From Dolichospermum compactum NIES-806 (GTDB lineage Bacteria; Cyanobacteriota; Cyanobacteriia; Cyanobacteriales; Nostocaceae), in the NCBI RefSeq assembly GCF_002368115.1, contig NZ_AP018316.1, positions 2,567,025 to 2,631,024 of the forward strand: a DNA stretch of 64,000 bases. Reading direction: 5' to 3'. The position numbers and the translations under genes were made by a program. Shown piece by piece: positions 42,808 to 52,425 of the stretch. The notes under the pieces were generated by a model. It had not been told where the DNA came from. It did no database searches and worked only from the letters and a program-made list of their open reading frames with translations. Position 1 is the first letter of the stretch, and each line of letters opens with the position of its first letter.

Positions 42808-44262
42808 CTATTTTTTAACACTTTCGAGAATTACTTTAGCCGCACGTTTTCCAGAGACTGTTGCTCCTTCCATGCTGTCAATATAATCTTGTTGTGTGTA
42901 ACTTCCAGCTAGGAAAAAGTTAGGAACAGGTGTTTTTTGATTGGGACGGTAGACATCCATTCCTGGTGCTTCTCTGTACAAAGATTGAGCCAGTTTGACG
43001 ACACTATACCAAGTCATGTTTAAATCTCTTGACGAGGGGAACAGTTCATGAACTTGTTTGAGAACGTGATTAGCGATCGCTTCATTACTTTGTTTAATGA
43101 AAGGATCTCCCGGTGTCAATACCAGTTGCAATAATGAACCCTCCCCAGGACGATAATAATCGGCAGGACTAGTCAAAGCCAAATCAGCAAAACAGGAGAA
43201 ATCAGCATCAGCAGTATACAACAAATTATCTATCCCTGCTGCCTGTAAGGGTGGTGTCACTCCGCCTTTACCCCGTTTTTTCTCATCTTGTAGTTCTGTC
43301 ACCCAACCATCAAAACGTAGCTGCACTGTAGCGACGGGGACAGCATCTAGTTTATAAATGTTATCAAATTCTGGCCATTTTCGCCAAGGTTGGGGTAAAA
43401 CTCGCTGAATTCCGGGAACATCACAAGCGCAAAGATAAGCATCAGCAGTGATCACCTCTTCTGCATCACCTTGGGCAACTAATATCCCAGTCACTTGGGT
43501 TTGTTCTCCAGACTCAGCAAATTTAATTTCTCGGACTTGACGACGGGTGTATATTTTTGTGCCTCTTTCTTCTAAATACTTAACAATAGGTTTGTGTAAA
43601 TATTCCTGGGGTGAACCTTCCAACATTCGCAGAATTGAAGCTTCTGTTCTGACTGCAAAAAACTGGAAAATTGTCAACATACACCGGGCGGATATATTAT
43701 CACAATCTATAAATCCCAAGGCGTAAGCAATAGGATTCCAGAGACGTTTGATGCTGCCTTTACTGCCTCCGTGACTATAGAACCAGTCGGAAAAACTGAT
43801 TTTATCTAATTTGCGAATAGTTTTCATTGCCCCGTCAAAGTCTACCAAACCTTGAACTATTGGGCTAGTCCCCAGAGCGATCGCATTTTGGATTTTATCC
43901 CGTACCGAAAGTTGAGAAGTGGTAAAAAACGCCTTTAATCCATTAAAAGGCGCACCCGTGAAAAAGCGAAAATCTAACGCCCCAGTTTGTCCGCCTTTAT
44001 TGATAAAAGTATGACTATGTTCCTTGAGGCGTAAGTTATCACCAGCCCCCACCTTCTCCATTAACTCAAACAGATTGTAGTAGCAGCCGAAAAAGACGTG
44101 CAGCCCCATTTCAATATGGTTGCCGTCACCATCCACCCAACTGCTAACTTTACCCCCCACAAACGGACGAGACTCGAAAATTTCTACTTCACAGCCAGCA
44201 TCTACTAAATCTACAGCAGTTGCTAACCCTGCTAATCCCGCACCCACAATTGCAACGCGCAT
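42808..44262 (-). CDS. crtQ: 9,9'-di-cis-zeta-carotene desaturase
   Basis: 484 residues. Converts zeta-carotene to lycopene-type carotenoids at the membrane, plastoquinone-linked in the plant-type pathway. The FAD fold opens with VAIVGAGLAGLATAVDLVDA and FESRPFVGGKVSSW. ALGFIDCDNISARCMLTIFQ and the C-terminal LAGSYTQQDYIDSMEGATVS are typical of the cyanobacterial/plant ZDS group. RGKGGVTPPLQ near residue 333 is encoded by a palindromic repeat (43246-43270) and is probably an extra loop. Confidence 0.93.
   Translation of the reverse strand: MRVAIVGAGLAGLATAVDLVDAGCEVEIFESRPFVGGKVSSWVDGDGNHIEMGLHVFFGCYYNLFELMEKVGAGDNLRLKEHSHTFINKGGQTGALDFRFFTGAPFNGLKAFFTTSQLSVRDKIQNAIALGTSPIVQGLVDFDGAMKTIRKLDKISFSDWFYSHGGSKGSIKRLWNPIAYALGFIDCDNISARCMLTIFQFFAVRTEASILRMLEGSPQEYLHKPIVKYLEERGTKIYTRRQVREIKFAESGEQTQVTGILVAQGDAEEVITADAYLCACDVPGIQRVLPQPWRKWPEFDNIYKLDAVPVATVQLRFDGWVTELQDEKKRGKGGVTPPLQAAGIDNLLYTADADFSCFADLALTSPADYYRPGEGSLLQLVLTPGDPFIKQSNEAIANHVLKQVHELFPSSRDLNMTWYSVVKLAQSLYREAPGMDVYRPNQKTPVPNFFLAGSYTQQDYIDSMEGATVSGKRAAKVILESVKK
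43246..43270. repeat. Imperfect palindrome inside crtQ
   Basis: TAAGGGTGGTGTCAC followed by TCCGCCTTTA, an imperfect 25-bp palindrome, encodes KGGVTPPL on the minus strand. It resembles the small dispersed repeats of Nostoc. Confidence 0.55.
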
Positions 44263-44308
44263 TCCCTCTTCCTTGTTCAGTTTCTTTACAAATTGTAACT
44301 GAATTAGT

Positions 44309-44338
44309 CGGTTGTCAGTTGTTAGTTGTCAGTTGTCA
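44309..44338. repeat. GTTGTCA tandem repeat
   Basis: Four units, one degenerate (GTTGTCA, GTTGTTA, GTTGTCA, GTTGTCA). The same 7-mer family occurs at 61611-61646, at 47376-47412 and at 48018-48037 (as ACTGACA). Confidence 0.8.
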
Positions 44339-44387
44339 ATATCTTTTCCCTGCTCCCTGCCCCCTACTCCCTGCTCCCGGTCGTCTA

Positions 44388-44558
44388 TCACCCTCCTGTA
44401 ATCTCTTCACCTTGAGGGAGACTTCTAATCAGTTCTCGAATCACATCTGTGGCTGGTCTACCTGTCTGTTGACAATATTTTTCTAGTTTTTCTGCCTCTT
44501 GTGTGGCTAGATTCACTGTTATGCGTTTAACCGCCCATTTTTTGTTTGTCATTATCAT
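44388..44558 (-). CDS. Ribbon-helix-helix (CopG/Arc-like) protein, 56 residues
   Basis: ATG at 44558, TGA at 44388-44390. The translation has WAVKRITVNLATQEAEKLEK, then YCQQTGRPATDVIRELIRSL: a basic beta strand (KRITVNL) followed by two helices with a GRPATDVI turn, the layout of ribbon-helix-helix DNA-binding proteins that also serve as antitoxins or autorepressors. No toxin gene is adjacent, so it may be a free regulator. It lies upstream of crtQ on the same strand. Confidence 0.8.
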   Translation of the reverse strand: MIMTNKKWAVKRITVNLATQEAEKLEKYCQQTGRPATDVIRELIRSLPQGEEITGG

Positions 44559-44893
44559 GCACTTTGCTGTATATTAACTTGATTTAGAGAGTTTGGTCAC
44601 TCAAAACAAAAATGAGACTATGAGAGTTAGTCTGAATTAAAAATGTAACAAAAATACTAATCTTATTTAAAATCTTTAGTTTGTCAACTACTTACCCAAA
44701 TAAATTTGGCGATAACCTTGCTTGAATACTGGAAACTCCTGGTAATTTTAGCCTGAGTGTCATTGATTCGACCTATCAATGTGTAAATAGGGAACAGGGA
44801 AGAAAATAGATCAGGATAATCTTACAAGAACAAGATTGGATTGTTATAGATATCCTGTAATTTAATTTATAAATTCTAGGTATATCTATTGAT

Positions 44894-46510
44894 TTAGTCA
44901 ACCGTTTCCAAGCTTAATTCTTCCGAGGAAAGTACATGAGCTTCTAATAAAGCCATCATATCTCTTAACTGGGGATTACCACGAGAAGCTCCAGTTAATC
45001 CTTTGGCAATAATTAACCCACAATGTCCTTTAGTATTTTGACACCGTTGATGCCATTTTCGCTTGGCTTCTATATGCACTGGGTCGTCATCTAAAAATTG
45101 CCCAAACAAAAATAATTCACTGTTATGCGTTTGTAATAAACCTAAATCGTATAGATCATCATCTACTGGATCTGTGACGGTGTAAAAGCAGATGGCGTTT
45201 AATCCTCCAGCGGCTTGAATATTTTCAATAATTCCTTTAGCTTTAGGACGGGAGGTTTGAATGACAATCACAGGTAAACCATCACCGGCTGGTTCAAATT
45301 CCCCTGCTGCTTGGTAATTAGGTGCTTGACGCAGGTGATTTAATGTTTCCCAGGGTAAGACACCCAAACTCATGAAAGCATCCTCTGGGATTAAATCGTC
45401 TCTTAAGGCTTCAAATATGGAATCATCTTCGTCGTCTTCATCTTCGTCATCTAAATCAAAACCAGCCATTTCCTCTAGTTCTGCTGTCAATTCTGGCATG
45501 GTAGAAACGATGACAGTTAAGGATTTGCGATTGTTGCCGGGTTCTGGTAGGGAAATTCGATAACGTTGGCTCAGGGTAAGAAAATCTTCGTCATATAATT
45601 GCCGATGGTGGTCACGGAGAAACCGCAATAAACTTTCTACGGCAACAAAAGTGAGTAGTGCTTCTTCTTCATACAAAACGGAACGTAACCCTTCTAGGGG
45701 GTGAATATTGCCGAAGGTAGGTTGAATTTCGGACAGGGGCATTTGTGCCAAATTACCCAAATCATCATCTTCGTTGTCGTGCAGGGAGTCAAAGGTGAGA
45801 AATAGACAGTCTTGTTTAAGGAAGGCTTCTTCTAAATCTTGATTTAGTTCATCTTCGTCAGCTAAAACAGCAGCCCGAAACCGTTTGAGGGAATCTTCCG
45901 AACGATAAAACAAAATTCCATATTCAATGCCCAACATTCCCATGACGGATGCATAGAGTTTTTCTACGTCCCATTGATTGATTTCTATGGATAAAATTTG
46001 CTGTTCTTCTAGAAATCTCCAAGGGGCAGCTTGCCAGACTTCTAAGGCTTTATCATGGAGGAGTTTGGCGTATTTGGGGGGTAAGTCGGGAGTTTGGCTA
46101 TCAATGACTTCGGCAAAGGAGCGAAATAGTTCGTCAATTATCGGTAATTCCGGTACGTAGTCGATGGCAATGTCTAAATCCTGCAAGACTCCGCGCAGGT
46201 AAAATTGAATTTCCCGATCGCGCACCACTATTCTTTGTGGTCTACCGGGTTTAGCTGGGCTTTGGGGATGTTCTATTGCCCGCATGAGGGTACGCACAAT
46301 GGCTTCGGGACCCAGGGCGGGGTCTATCATGTCCATACCTCTAACAATGCCTTCTGAGGCATCTACCCAAAGAATGCAGTCTCCTTTGGTGTCTGGATCT
46401 GTAAATGGGGTGTGTGGTGATGACAATGGACGGCGATCGCCCTCCCATACAGAAGGAATCTGGGTTAATTTCTGCAACCGGCGACTGGTAGAGCGATTAA
46501 AACTTGTCAT
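44894..46510 (-). CDS. Conserved cyanobacterial-type protein, function unknown
   Basis: 538 residues, soluble, strongly acidic in the second half (FDLDDEDEDDEDDS, about residues 350-365). The first part has GDCILWVDASEGIVRGMDMI and PQRIVVRDREIQFYLRGVL; the last part has VIVIQTSRPKAKGIIENIQA and CGLIIAKGLTGASRGNPQLR. These read like well-kept domains, but I do not recognise a family or activity. Divergent from the Fe-S carrier gene, 297 bp away. ATG 46510. Confidence 0.85.
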   Translation of the reverse strand: MTSFNRSTSRRLQKLTQIPSVWEGDRRPLSSPHTPFTDPDTKGDCILWVDASEGIVRGMDMIDPALGPEAIVRTLMRAIEHPQSPAKPGRPQRIVVRDREIQFYLRGVLQDLDIAIDYVPELPIIDELFRSFAEVIDSQTPDLPPKYAKLLHDKALEVWQAAPWRFLEEQQILSIEINQWDVEKLYASVMGMLGIEYGILFYRSEDSLKRFRAAVLADEDELNQDLEEAFLKQDCLFLTFDSLHDNEDDDLGNLAQMPLSEIQPTFGNIHPLEGLRSVLYEEEALLTFVAVESLLRFLRDHHRQLYDEDFLTLSQRYRISLPEPGNNRKSLTVIVSTMPELTAELEEMAGFDLDDEDEDDEDDSIFEALRDDLIPEDAFMSLGVLPWETLNHLRQAPNYQAAGEFEPAGDGLPVIVIQTSRPKAKGIIENIQAAGGLNAICFYTVTDPVDDDLYDLGLLQTHNSELFLFGQFLDDDPVHIEAKRKWHQRCQNTKGHCGLIIAKGLTGASRGNPQLRDMMALLEAHVLSSEELSLETVD

Positions 46511-46807
46511 AGAGTAAGTGAATCAAAACAAAGCGATTGAGAATGGGAATTTCGGGAATGGTTAATCTTTCAACACACCTAACCCCTCAATTCTAGGATA
46601 AAAATCTCAGGTTGCTGACAAAGGAACAACACTTGATAGAGAAGGGATTATTCTAAAATTTTCTCCTATCTTTCTATCTTCCCATCTTCTTATGCTTTTT
46701 TGCCGTCGTAATGTCGCTAAAATAAATACAAAAACATTCATAGCAACTCAGAGGTACAAGAATGCCTGCTGGGATATTGATAAAACTAGTTCAGGAGTTA
46801 AAAATTT

Positions 46808-47164
46808 ATGACCCAAGCGACTCAAACTCAACAACGGGGAATTCTGTTATCTGACGCGGCATTGCGTCAGGTTAAGTCTCTTCAAGATAAGCAAGGGCAA
46901 GATTTATGCTTGCGGGTGGGAGTCAGACAAGGTGGTTGTTCGGGAATGTCTTACATGATGGATTTTGAGGATGTCAGCAAGATTACCCCTGATGATGAGG
47001 TTTTCGATTACGATGGCTTCAAAATTATTAGCGATCGCAAAAGTCTACTTTACCTTTACGGCTTAATGCTCGATTATAGTGATGCCATGATTGGTGGTGG
47101 TTTCCAATTCACTAACCCCAATGCCGCTCAAACTTGCGGTTGCGGTAAGTCTTTCGGCGTTTGA
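46808..47164 (+). CDS. A-type iron-sulfur carrier (IscA/SufA family)
   Basis: 118 residues. Delivers Fe-S clusters to apo-proteins. The three invariant cysteines are present: one in GVRQGGCSGMSYMMDF and two in the C-terminal CGCGKSF. The sequence starts with a variable ten-residue arm (MTQATQTQQRG). Whether it is the IscA or the SufA paralogue cannot be decided here; suf and isc genes are not adjacent. Confidence 0.93.
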   Translation: MTQATQTQQRGILLSDAALRQVKSLQDKQGQDLCLRVGVRQGGCSGMSYMMDFEDVSKITPDDEVFDYDGFKIISDRKSLLYLYGLMLDYSDAMIGGGFQFTNPNAAQTCGCGKSFGV

Positions 47165-47194
47165 CAGCGTACATCCCCGGCTTAAAAGACATTA

Positions 47195-47224
47195 ACACCT
47201 AAAAACTTTTGGGATTTTAGGTGT
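47195..47224 (+). terminator. Hairpin after the Fe-S carrier gene
   Basis: ACACCTAAAA pairs with TTTTAGGTGT around a 10-nt loop. An outer CCCCGG/CCGGGG pair surrounds it. No T tract follows, so it may act as a processing or bidirectional hairpin. Confidence 0.55.
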
Positions 47225-47419
47225 CAATTCCGGGGTTATCAGCCTAATTTCTGATAATATTGTGAGGATTCACCGAGTCAGAAGTTAGAATATTTGTTTG
47301 CATCAGGAATACAGAGAAGCAATTTTTACCATAAATTATTAAGCTTGACGCGAAAACCCCTGATTCACAACTGACAACTGACAAAGAACAAATGACAACT
47401 GACAACTGACAAAGAAGAA

Positions 47420-47842
47420 ATGACTAATACAATTGATTCCCTATTTGATACAGGTTTAGAACGTTATAAAGCTGGAGAATCTGTAGAATCTTTGATTCCT
47501 GTATTTAAAGAGGTATGCGATCGCTCTCCTAAAGCTAGTTCAGCCTGGATTTGTTTAGCTTGGTTATATCTCCTTGATAACAAAGGTAAATTAGCTTTCA
47601 ACGCTGCTAATAAAGCCGTGAAACTCAATCCCCAAGACCCACAAGGAAGAATTAATCTAGCTTTAGCTATGCTAGAAACAGGTCAGAAAGGTTTACGGGA
47701 ACACATTGATGTAGCACAACAATTGATATTTGTCAATGAAGAATGGCAAGAAGAAGTTAAAAATAGCATTGAAGATGGTTTAACCAGAAAACCTGATTGG
47801 AAAAATTTAGCCAAAGTTAAAAAATGGTTATTTGAAGAATAG
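47420..47842 (+). CDS. TPR-repeat protein
   Basis: 140 residues of tetratricopeptide helices: YKAGESVESLIPVFKEVCDR, SAWICLAWLYLLDNKGKLAF, NAANKAVKLNPQDPQGRINL. It offers a protein-binding surface; partner unknown. The stop codon TAG is the first part of the GGGAATA repeat that follows, so the repeat touches the gene end. Confidence 0.88.
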   Translation: MTNTIDSLFDTGLERYKAGESVESLIPVFKEVCDRSPKASSAWICLAWLYLLDNKGKLAFNAANKAVKLNPQDPQGRINLALAMLETGQKGLREHIDVAQQLIFVNEEWQEEVKNSIEDGLTRKPDWKNLAKVKKWLFEE

Positions 47843-48037
47843 GGAATAGGTGACAAGTGACAGGTGACAGGTGACAGGTGACAGGTGACAGGGAATAGGG
47901 AACAGGGAATAGGGAATAGGGAATAGGGAATAGGGAATAGGGAACAGGGAATAGGGAATAGGGAATAGGGAATAGGGAATAGGGAATAGGGAATAGGGAA
48001 TAGGGAATAGTCAACGAACAACTGACAACTGACAACT
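47838..48037. repeat. Compound short tandem repeat (GGGAATA, GTGACAG, ACTGACA)
   Basis: About 200 bp: GGGAATA, then several GTGACAG units (47851-47894), then about twenty GGGAATA/GGGAACA units, then ACTGACA units to 48037. Fills the gap between the TPR gene and the small membrane protein gene. Confidence 0.92.
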
Positions 48038-48048
48038 GACCAATCAAA

Positions 48049-48296
48049 ATGAAAGACAAATTATTAAACTGGCTCAATCTCATATTAGTTGCTGATGTTT
48101 TCCTCGTAATTTTTGGTTTTGGGTGGCTTGTGATAGCCGTGATTGGTGATGCTTCTGGAATTAACCTGGGATTAGATTTGTGGCACCAACTGTGGATACC
48201 AGTATTTAACCCTGCTATTGGTATATTGATGGGCGGTGCATTACTTAGTGGTATTATTAGCTGGATATCCAAAAAGCTGACTAAAAATGAGTTATA

Positions 48297-48297
<1 letters not shown>
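48049..48297 (+). CDS. Small membrane protein, function unknown
   Basis: 82 residues with two hydrophobic helices (about 8-32 and 53-75) and a C-terminal basic tail (SKKLTKNEL). The pattern LVADVFLVIFGFGWLVIAVI looks like a genuine cyanobacterial inner-membrane protein. No named family recognised. ATG 48049. Confidence 0.7.
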
Positions 48298-48367
<70 letters not shown>

Positions 48368-48435
48368 AAAACCTTTTGTTAGCAAGAGTCTGACCGTTAA
48401 TTGATGTCCTAACTGCCTTGGCGCTTACCATATCC

Positions 48436-50034
48436 TCAACTCAATTGTGCCACCAGTTGATTTTCTACTAAGGTGTTGTTGGTTAATAAGTCTTCAACTG
48501 TAACTCTTAAAAACCGTTGTTCATCTACTTGAAAATAGATTTTAATGCGATCGCTGCCGGGAAATCCTGGAGGTTTGAGTTTGGCGATTTTACTGGCATT
48601 TACACTATCATTGAGGGGTTTAACAGTAGTTACACGAGTATCCAGTTGACGAGTAATTAAGCGATCGCCATCAAAGTATATCTCTGTTGTGCCTGTTTCT
48701 GCGCCTAATTCCCCGATAATTAACTCAATGCTGGGTTGATTGTCTACGGAAGCACCTAAAACTAATTCTACGGGTTGAATCATCGGGTAAGGTTGTCCGG
48801 TTTTAATGATAGGATGCCAACTATGACTTTGATTACGGCGATCCCAATAACGCACACCATAGCTATGATAAAGATAGTCTTTGATTTCTATGCCTTGGGT
48901 GATTTGTAATGCACCATGCGCGATCGCTTCAAAAGGTAATTGACGACGGATTTTTTCGGGTTCAAAATATTGTTCTATCCATGTCTGCACCACTGGTAAT
49001 TGTACAGTTCCACCAACTAATAATACTGCATTAATATCATCAATTTCAATCCCATAGCGTCGCCCTTGCTGTAATAATGTCATCATTGAATCATGCAGCT
49101 TATCGAAAAATCCGTTTTCTTTCAAAATATTTTCAAAGGTGTAAAGATCAAGATCCATTTCATAACTTTCAAAAGTTTGATCGTTAAAATAAACTTCACT
49201 AGCTTTATCGCAGGTAGATAACTGAATTTTCACTCGTTCCGCGAGTCGTGCTGTAAGAGAACTAACTGGTAAGCCTTGGGTTTTGGCAAAATAATCTACT
49301 ATCCAATTATCAATATCAGTTCCGCCGAGATTTTGCCCTGCTTTGGCTAATACACGGGCTGTTTTAGTCTTTTGTTTAGAATCTTCACCTAGAGTTTTAT
49401 CACCCCATTTCAGGAGAAATCCTAAAGGTTTGGTTTTAGCTTGTTTTCCCTGATCTAAGCTGACTAAAGATAAATCTAACGTTCCTCCACCAAAGTCAAC
49501 AACCAAGAGAGTTCCTTGATCTGCTAAACCATACCCCAAAGCCGCAGCAGTAGGTTCATCTAACATTCGTATTTGTTCGACTGGTAGTGATTGACAAACT
49601 TTCCCTAACCAGTAACGATAGGCTTCAAAGCTGTCTACAGGTGCAGTCAAAACTAAAGAATCTATTTTCCCTTCCAGGATGGCTAATTCGGCAATTACCT
49701 GGCTTAAAAACCATTTTCCTACTTGTTCAAAGGTAATATTTTTACCATCCAGTTCTGGTAAAAAACCCTGGATATCTGCACCGATTCCACGTTTAAAGTT
49801 ACGGAAAAATCTTTGATCGGTTTTTATATCTAAACCGCGATCGCATACCTGTTGTCCAGCTATAATTGTCTCCGCACTGGCATTTTCTACATAAACTAAG
49901 CTGGGTATTAGTGGTGGGTTGAGGAATTGTTGCGCTGATAAACCGGGCAGATTTAGGGTTTCTGCTTGTTGAGTGACAGGATTCCAACGAGTGATAACTG
50001 TGTTACTTGTGCCAAAATCAATAGCGATCGCCAT
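48436..50034 (-). CDS. Hsp70-family (DnaK-like) ATPase, short form
   Basis: 532 residues. The actin-like ATPase motifs are present: MAIAIDFGTSNTVITRW (phosphate 1), LLVVDFGGGTLDLSLV (phosphate 2), LDEPTAAALGYG and VLLVGGTVQLPVVQTWI (adenosine). The C-terminal portion is a shortened substrate-like domain, without the EEVD or lid of standard DnaK. The true housekeeping DnaK would be longer, so this is an accessory Hsp70. It is divergent from a membrane protein gene across 162 bp. Confidence 0.9.
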   Translation of the reverse strand: MAIAIDFGTSNTVITRWNPVTQQAETLNLPGLSAQQFLNPPLIPSLVYVENASAETIIAGQQVCDRGLDIKTDQRFFRNFKRGIGADIQGFLPELDGKNITFEQVGKWFLSQVIAELAILEGKIDSLVLTAPVDSFEAYRYWLGKVCQSLPVEQIRMLDEPTAAALGYGLADQGTLLVVDFGGGTLDLSLVSLDQGKQAKTKPLGFLLKWGDKTLGEDSKQKTKTARVLAKAGQNLGGTDIDNWIVDYFAKTQGLPVSSLTARLAERVKIQLSTCDKASEVYFNDQTFESYEMDLDLYTFENILKENGFFDKLHDSMMTLLQQGRRYGIEIDDINAVLLVGGTVQLPVVQTWIEQYFEPEKIRRQLPFEAIAHGALQITQGIEIKDYLYHSYGVRYWDRRNQSHSWHPIIKTGQPYPMIQPVELVLGASVDNQPSIELIIGELGAETGTTEIYFDGDRLITRQLDTRVTTVKPLNDSVNASKIAKLKPPGFPGSDRIKIYFQVDEQRFLRVTVEDLLTNNTLVENQLVAQLS

Positions 50035-50196
50035 ATCTTAATATTATTTCCGAAAATAGAGAACAGAATGGAGGGGGCATGGGGATAATTACTTATTACC
50101 AATTACCCACTACCTATTACCAGAATAAACTATCTAACTAGCAACTTTTGTGGTATTAAATCTGTCAGAGTGTAAAAACTACCCAAATATCTATTT

Positions 50197-51588
50197 ATGT
50201 CTGTTGACGCTAAAGGTATTCCCGGTTTACCTGATTTAACACATCCCCAGGAATTACTGCAATTTGGTACTCAATTACTCCAAAGTTCGCTATTATTATT
50301 TTTTTTAATTATAGCCTTGGGAGTGGCAATGGCCTTAATTAGTTTTTCTGGGCGAAGATATTCGACTGAACAAGCGGTTTTTTTTGGTCAATGGTCAATT
50401 CGTTACTTCCAATTATTACAAGGATTACAGCATTTAGCTTTAATCTTAATTTTGTTAGTAACTGGCTTTTTTCTATGTTCAACCTTAAGCAATCGTTACC
50501 ATTATTGGGAACAGGCAAAAGTCTCCCAAGTTGCGGCTACTGTAGCAGGTGATAAACTCGAACAAGTTTCTCCCCAAATTCGCTACATTACTGAAGAACC
50601 TTATGTTTATACTACCCAAGTTAATGGTAAGATAGTTAAAGTTAACGACAAACAAAAAGTTACTCGTTACCTTGCTTTAGCCAGTTCAGAAATTCAAGTT
50701 AAAATTAATCAAAGTGTGGATGTCCAAAATCGTAGTTCTATTTATCAAACAGACTATACAGCTAATTACAAAGTTATTAACCAACTGAGTGATATTAATA
50801 GTTTTTTCTTGGAAATACCACCACCTAATGGTTCTTCAATATTGCGTGATTACAAAGTAGAACGGGATGGGACAAGACTAAAACAAACAAATAACGATAA
50901 TTATAGTTTTCCTTTCCGCTTAGAACCAGGACAAGAAACTACTTTTAAAGTTACCTATAAAGCCGATGGTGGTCCCCGCTGGGTTTATAGTGCCACAAAT
51001 CAGTTACTTTCGCAATTCCGTCTAGTGGCGATCGCTAATTTTAATAATGCTGACTTTGCCAGTGGGATTACTCCTGATAATATTAAAGTTGATGGCAAAA
51101 GTATCCAATTTACTTGGACTTTTGCCGAAAATGTGTCTGTAAAAAACCCTTTTGGTGTCTTTACTAGCACTAAACCTATTGGCAAAACTGGTATTATTCC
51201 CCGGTTATTATTGTTAGCACCAGCTTTGTTTTTATGGTGGATATTGCTGCTGTACTTATCCCTACCCATGACGTTGAAAAATGTCGTCATTGCTGGAGGT
51301 ATTTTCTTTGCTTGTTTATTAACACTAACCTATCTATCACGGATAATTAATACTGAATTAGCTTGGTTGACAATTGCATTAATTTTATTAGCTTTAAGTT
51401 ATGGTTTAGGCGCAAATCGTCGTGTTTCTTTAGCCGCAATTATTTGTACAATCTCTGGAGTTGTTGTACCTGTCTTTGGGTTATTAATTCCTTTTAGTGG
51501 CTTAACTTTGAGTATTGCTGGGTTACTATCAGCCACTTGGTTGGCTGTGCTACATTGGTACGGATGGTATAATTTACAAGAGAATTAG
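50197..51588 (+). CDS. Multi-pass membrane protein with large external domain, function unknown
   Basis: 463 residues. Two N-terminal transmembrane helices (about 30-50 and 83-104) lead to an extracytoplasmic beta-rich domain (about 105-330), followed by about five to six helices (from PRLLLLAPALFLWWILLLYL to the end). The layout recalls CreD-like inner membrane proteins, but I see no signature motif, so the name is not applied. It may share a promoter region with the divergent Hsp70 gene. Confidence 0.8.
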   Translation: MSVDAKGIPGLPDLTHPQELLQFGTQLLQSSLLLFFLIIALGVAMALISFSGRRYSTEQAVFFGQWSIRYFQLLQGLQHLALILILLVTGFFLCSTLSNRYHYWEQAKVSQVAATVAGDKLEQVSPQIRYITEEPYVYTTQVNGKIVKVNDKQKVTRYLALASSEIQVKINQSVDVQNRSSIYQTDYTANYKVINQLSDINSFFLEIPPPNGSSILRDYKVERDGTRLKQTNNDNYSFPFRLEPGQETTFKVTYKADGGPRWVYSATNQLLSQFRLVAIANFNNADFASGITPDNIKVDGKSIQFTWTFAENVSVKNPFGVFTSTKPIGKTGIIPRLLLLAPALFLWWILLLYLSLPMTLKNVVIAGGIFFACLLTLTYLSRIINTELAWLTIALILLALSYGLGANRRVSLAAIICTISGVVVPVFGLLIPFSGLTLSIAGLLSATWLAVLHWYGWYNLQEN

Positions 51589-51599
51589 ATATTATATTC

Positions 51600-51623
51600 C
51601 CGGCTTCTTGAAGAAGTCGGGGA
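51600..51623. terminator. Hairpin after the membrane protein gene
   Basis: CCCGGCTTCTTGAAGAAGTC with GGGG: a 10-bp-class stem 11 bp after the stop codon. No T tract. Confidence 0.5.
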
Positions 51624-51740
51624 TTTGGGGACGTGGTATTTTAGTAGCATAAAAAAATCAAAGTTCCACCCAAACTATCCGGATGGAGTAATACAAGAGA
51701 TGGATACTTAAATAGTAGATGCACCTTAATTAAACTATTA

Positions 51741-51768
51741 CCCTCGGCTTTTAGCTGGGGGTTTTTCT
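51741..51768 (+). terminator. Rho-independent terminator
   Basis: CCCTCGGCT, TTT loop, AGCTGGGGG, then TTTTTCTT. It sits about 150 bp after the plus-strand membrane protein gene, between it and the minus-strand exoD. Confidence 0.8.
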
Positions 51769-51819
51769 TGGCTTTGGGATTTCTATTCTAGCAACTTATC
51801 AGAGGAAATGTCAAAACTT

Positions 51820-52425
51820 TTATTTGAAAATAGCGGGCAGCAAATTGGGGGCTAACCATAGGGCATAACCTATAAAACCGAATAGTAAAGTAATCAAGAG
51901 AGTAGCAATATAGCTAATACACATTAACAAACCATCCGATTCAATGGTGGCAACTGCTAACAGTAAAATTCCCACAGTCGGAATAGGATTGGTAAAAGGA
52001 ATGGGGGAAATTAATAATATTGTTAACCAAGAGATGCACAGCCCATTAAATCGCCAAATCCAAGCATGATTAGCGACTGTTTGTAATCGGGGACGGGCAA
52101 TTTTTTCTAATACCCTAGTGACGCGACGTAGATTTTGTAAGATGATTTTAGCGAAAGCGTTGGGAAATTTATAATTAGCAATTTTTTTGGGTAGCCAAGG
52201 TGTTCTTCTTCCTAAAACCATTTGCAATGATAATAATAAACAAGCACCACCTAAAGGACTACTCAAGCCTGGAGGCATGGGGAATAAAAAAGGTAATACT
52301 AGTAAGGTGATTACCAAGCTAAAACCCCGTTCAGAAGTTTCTGTCAGAATATCACCTAAAGTTAGCGGCTGTTCACTTAAACGTTCTAGAAGAGATTTAA
52401 TTTCTTGAGAAAAGCGTAAATTCAT
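51820..52425 (-). CDS. ExoD-family exopolysaccharide-related membrane protein
   Basis: 201 residues. The ExoD start TLGDILTETSERGFSLVITL, then LPFLFPMPPGLSSPLGGACL and RRTPWLPKKI are typical. About four transmembrane helices in the second half. ExoD was first noted in exopolysaccharide and alkaline-stress phenotypes; its biochemical role is unclear. Confidence 0.88.
   Translation of the reverse strand: MNLRFSQEIKSLLERLSEQPLTLGDILTETSERGFSLVITLLVLPFLFPMPPGLSSPLGGACLLLSLQMVLGRRTPWLPKKIANYKFPNAFAKIILQNLRRVTRVLEKIARPRLQTVANHAWIWRFNGLCISWLTILLISPIPFTNPIPTVGILLLAVATIESDGLLMCISYIATLLITLLFGFIGYALWLAPNLLPAIFK

Noticed and set aside
44220..44486. 88-residue plus-strand open frame
   Set aside because: Overlaps the crtQ start, the 7-mer repeats and the opposite strand of the ribbon-helix-helix gene.
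45372..45563. Serine-rich plus-strand open frame
   Set aside because: Complement of the acidic DDEDEDDEDD stretch of the minus-strand gene; a shadow.
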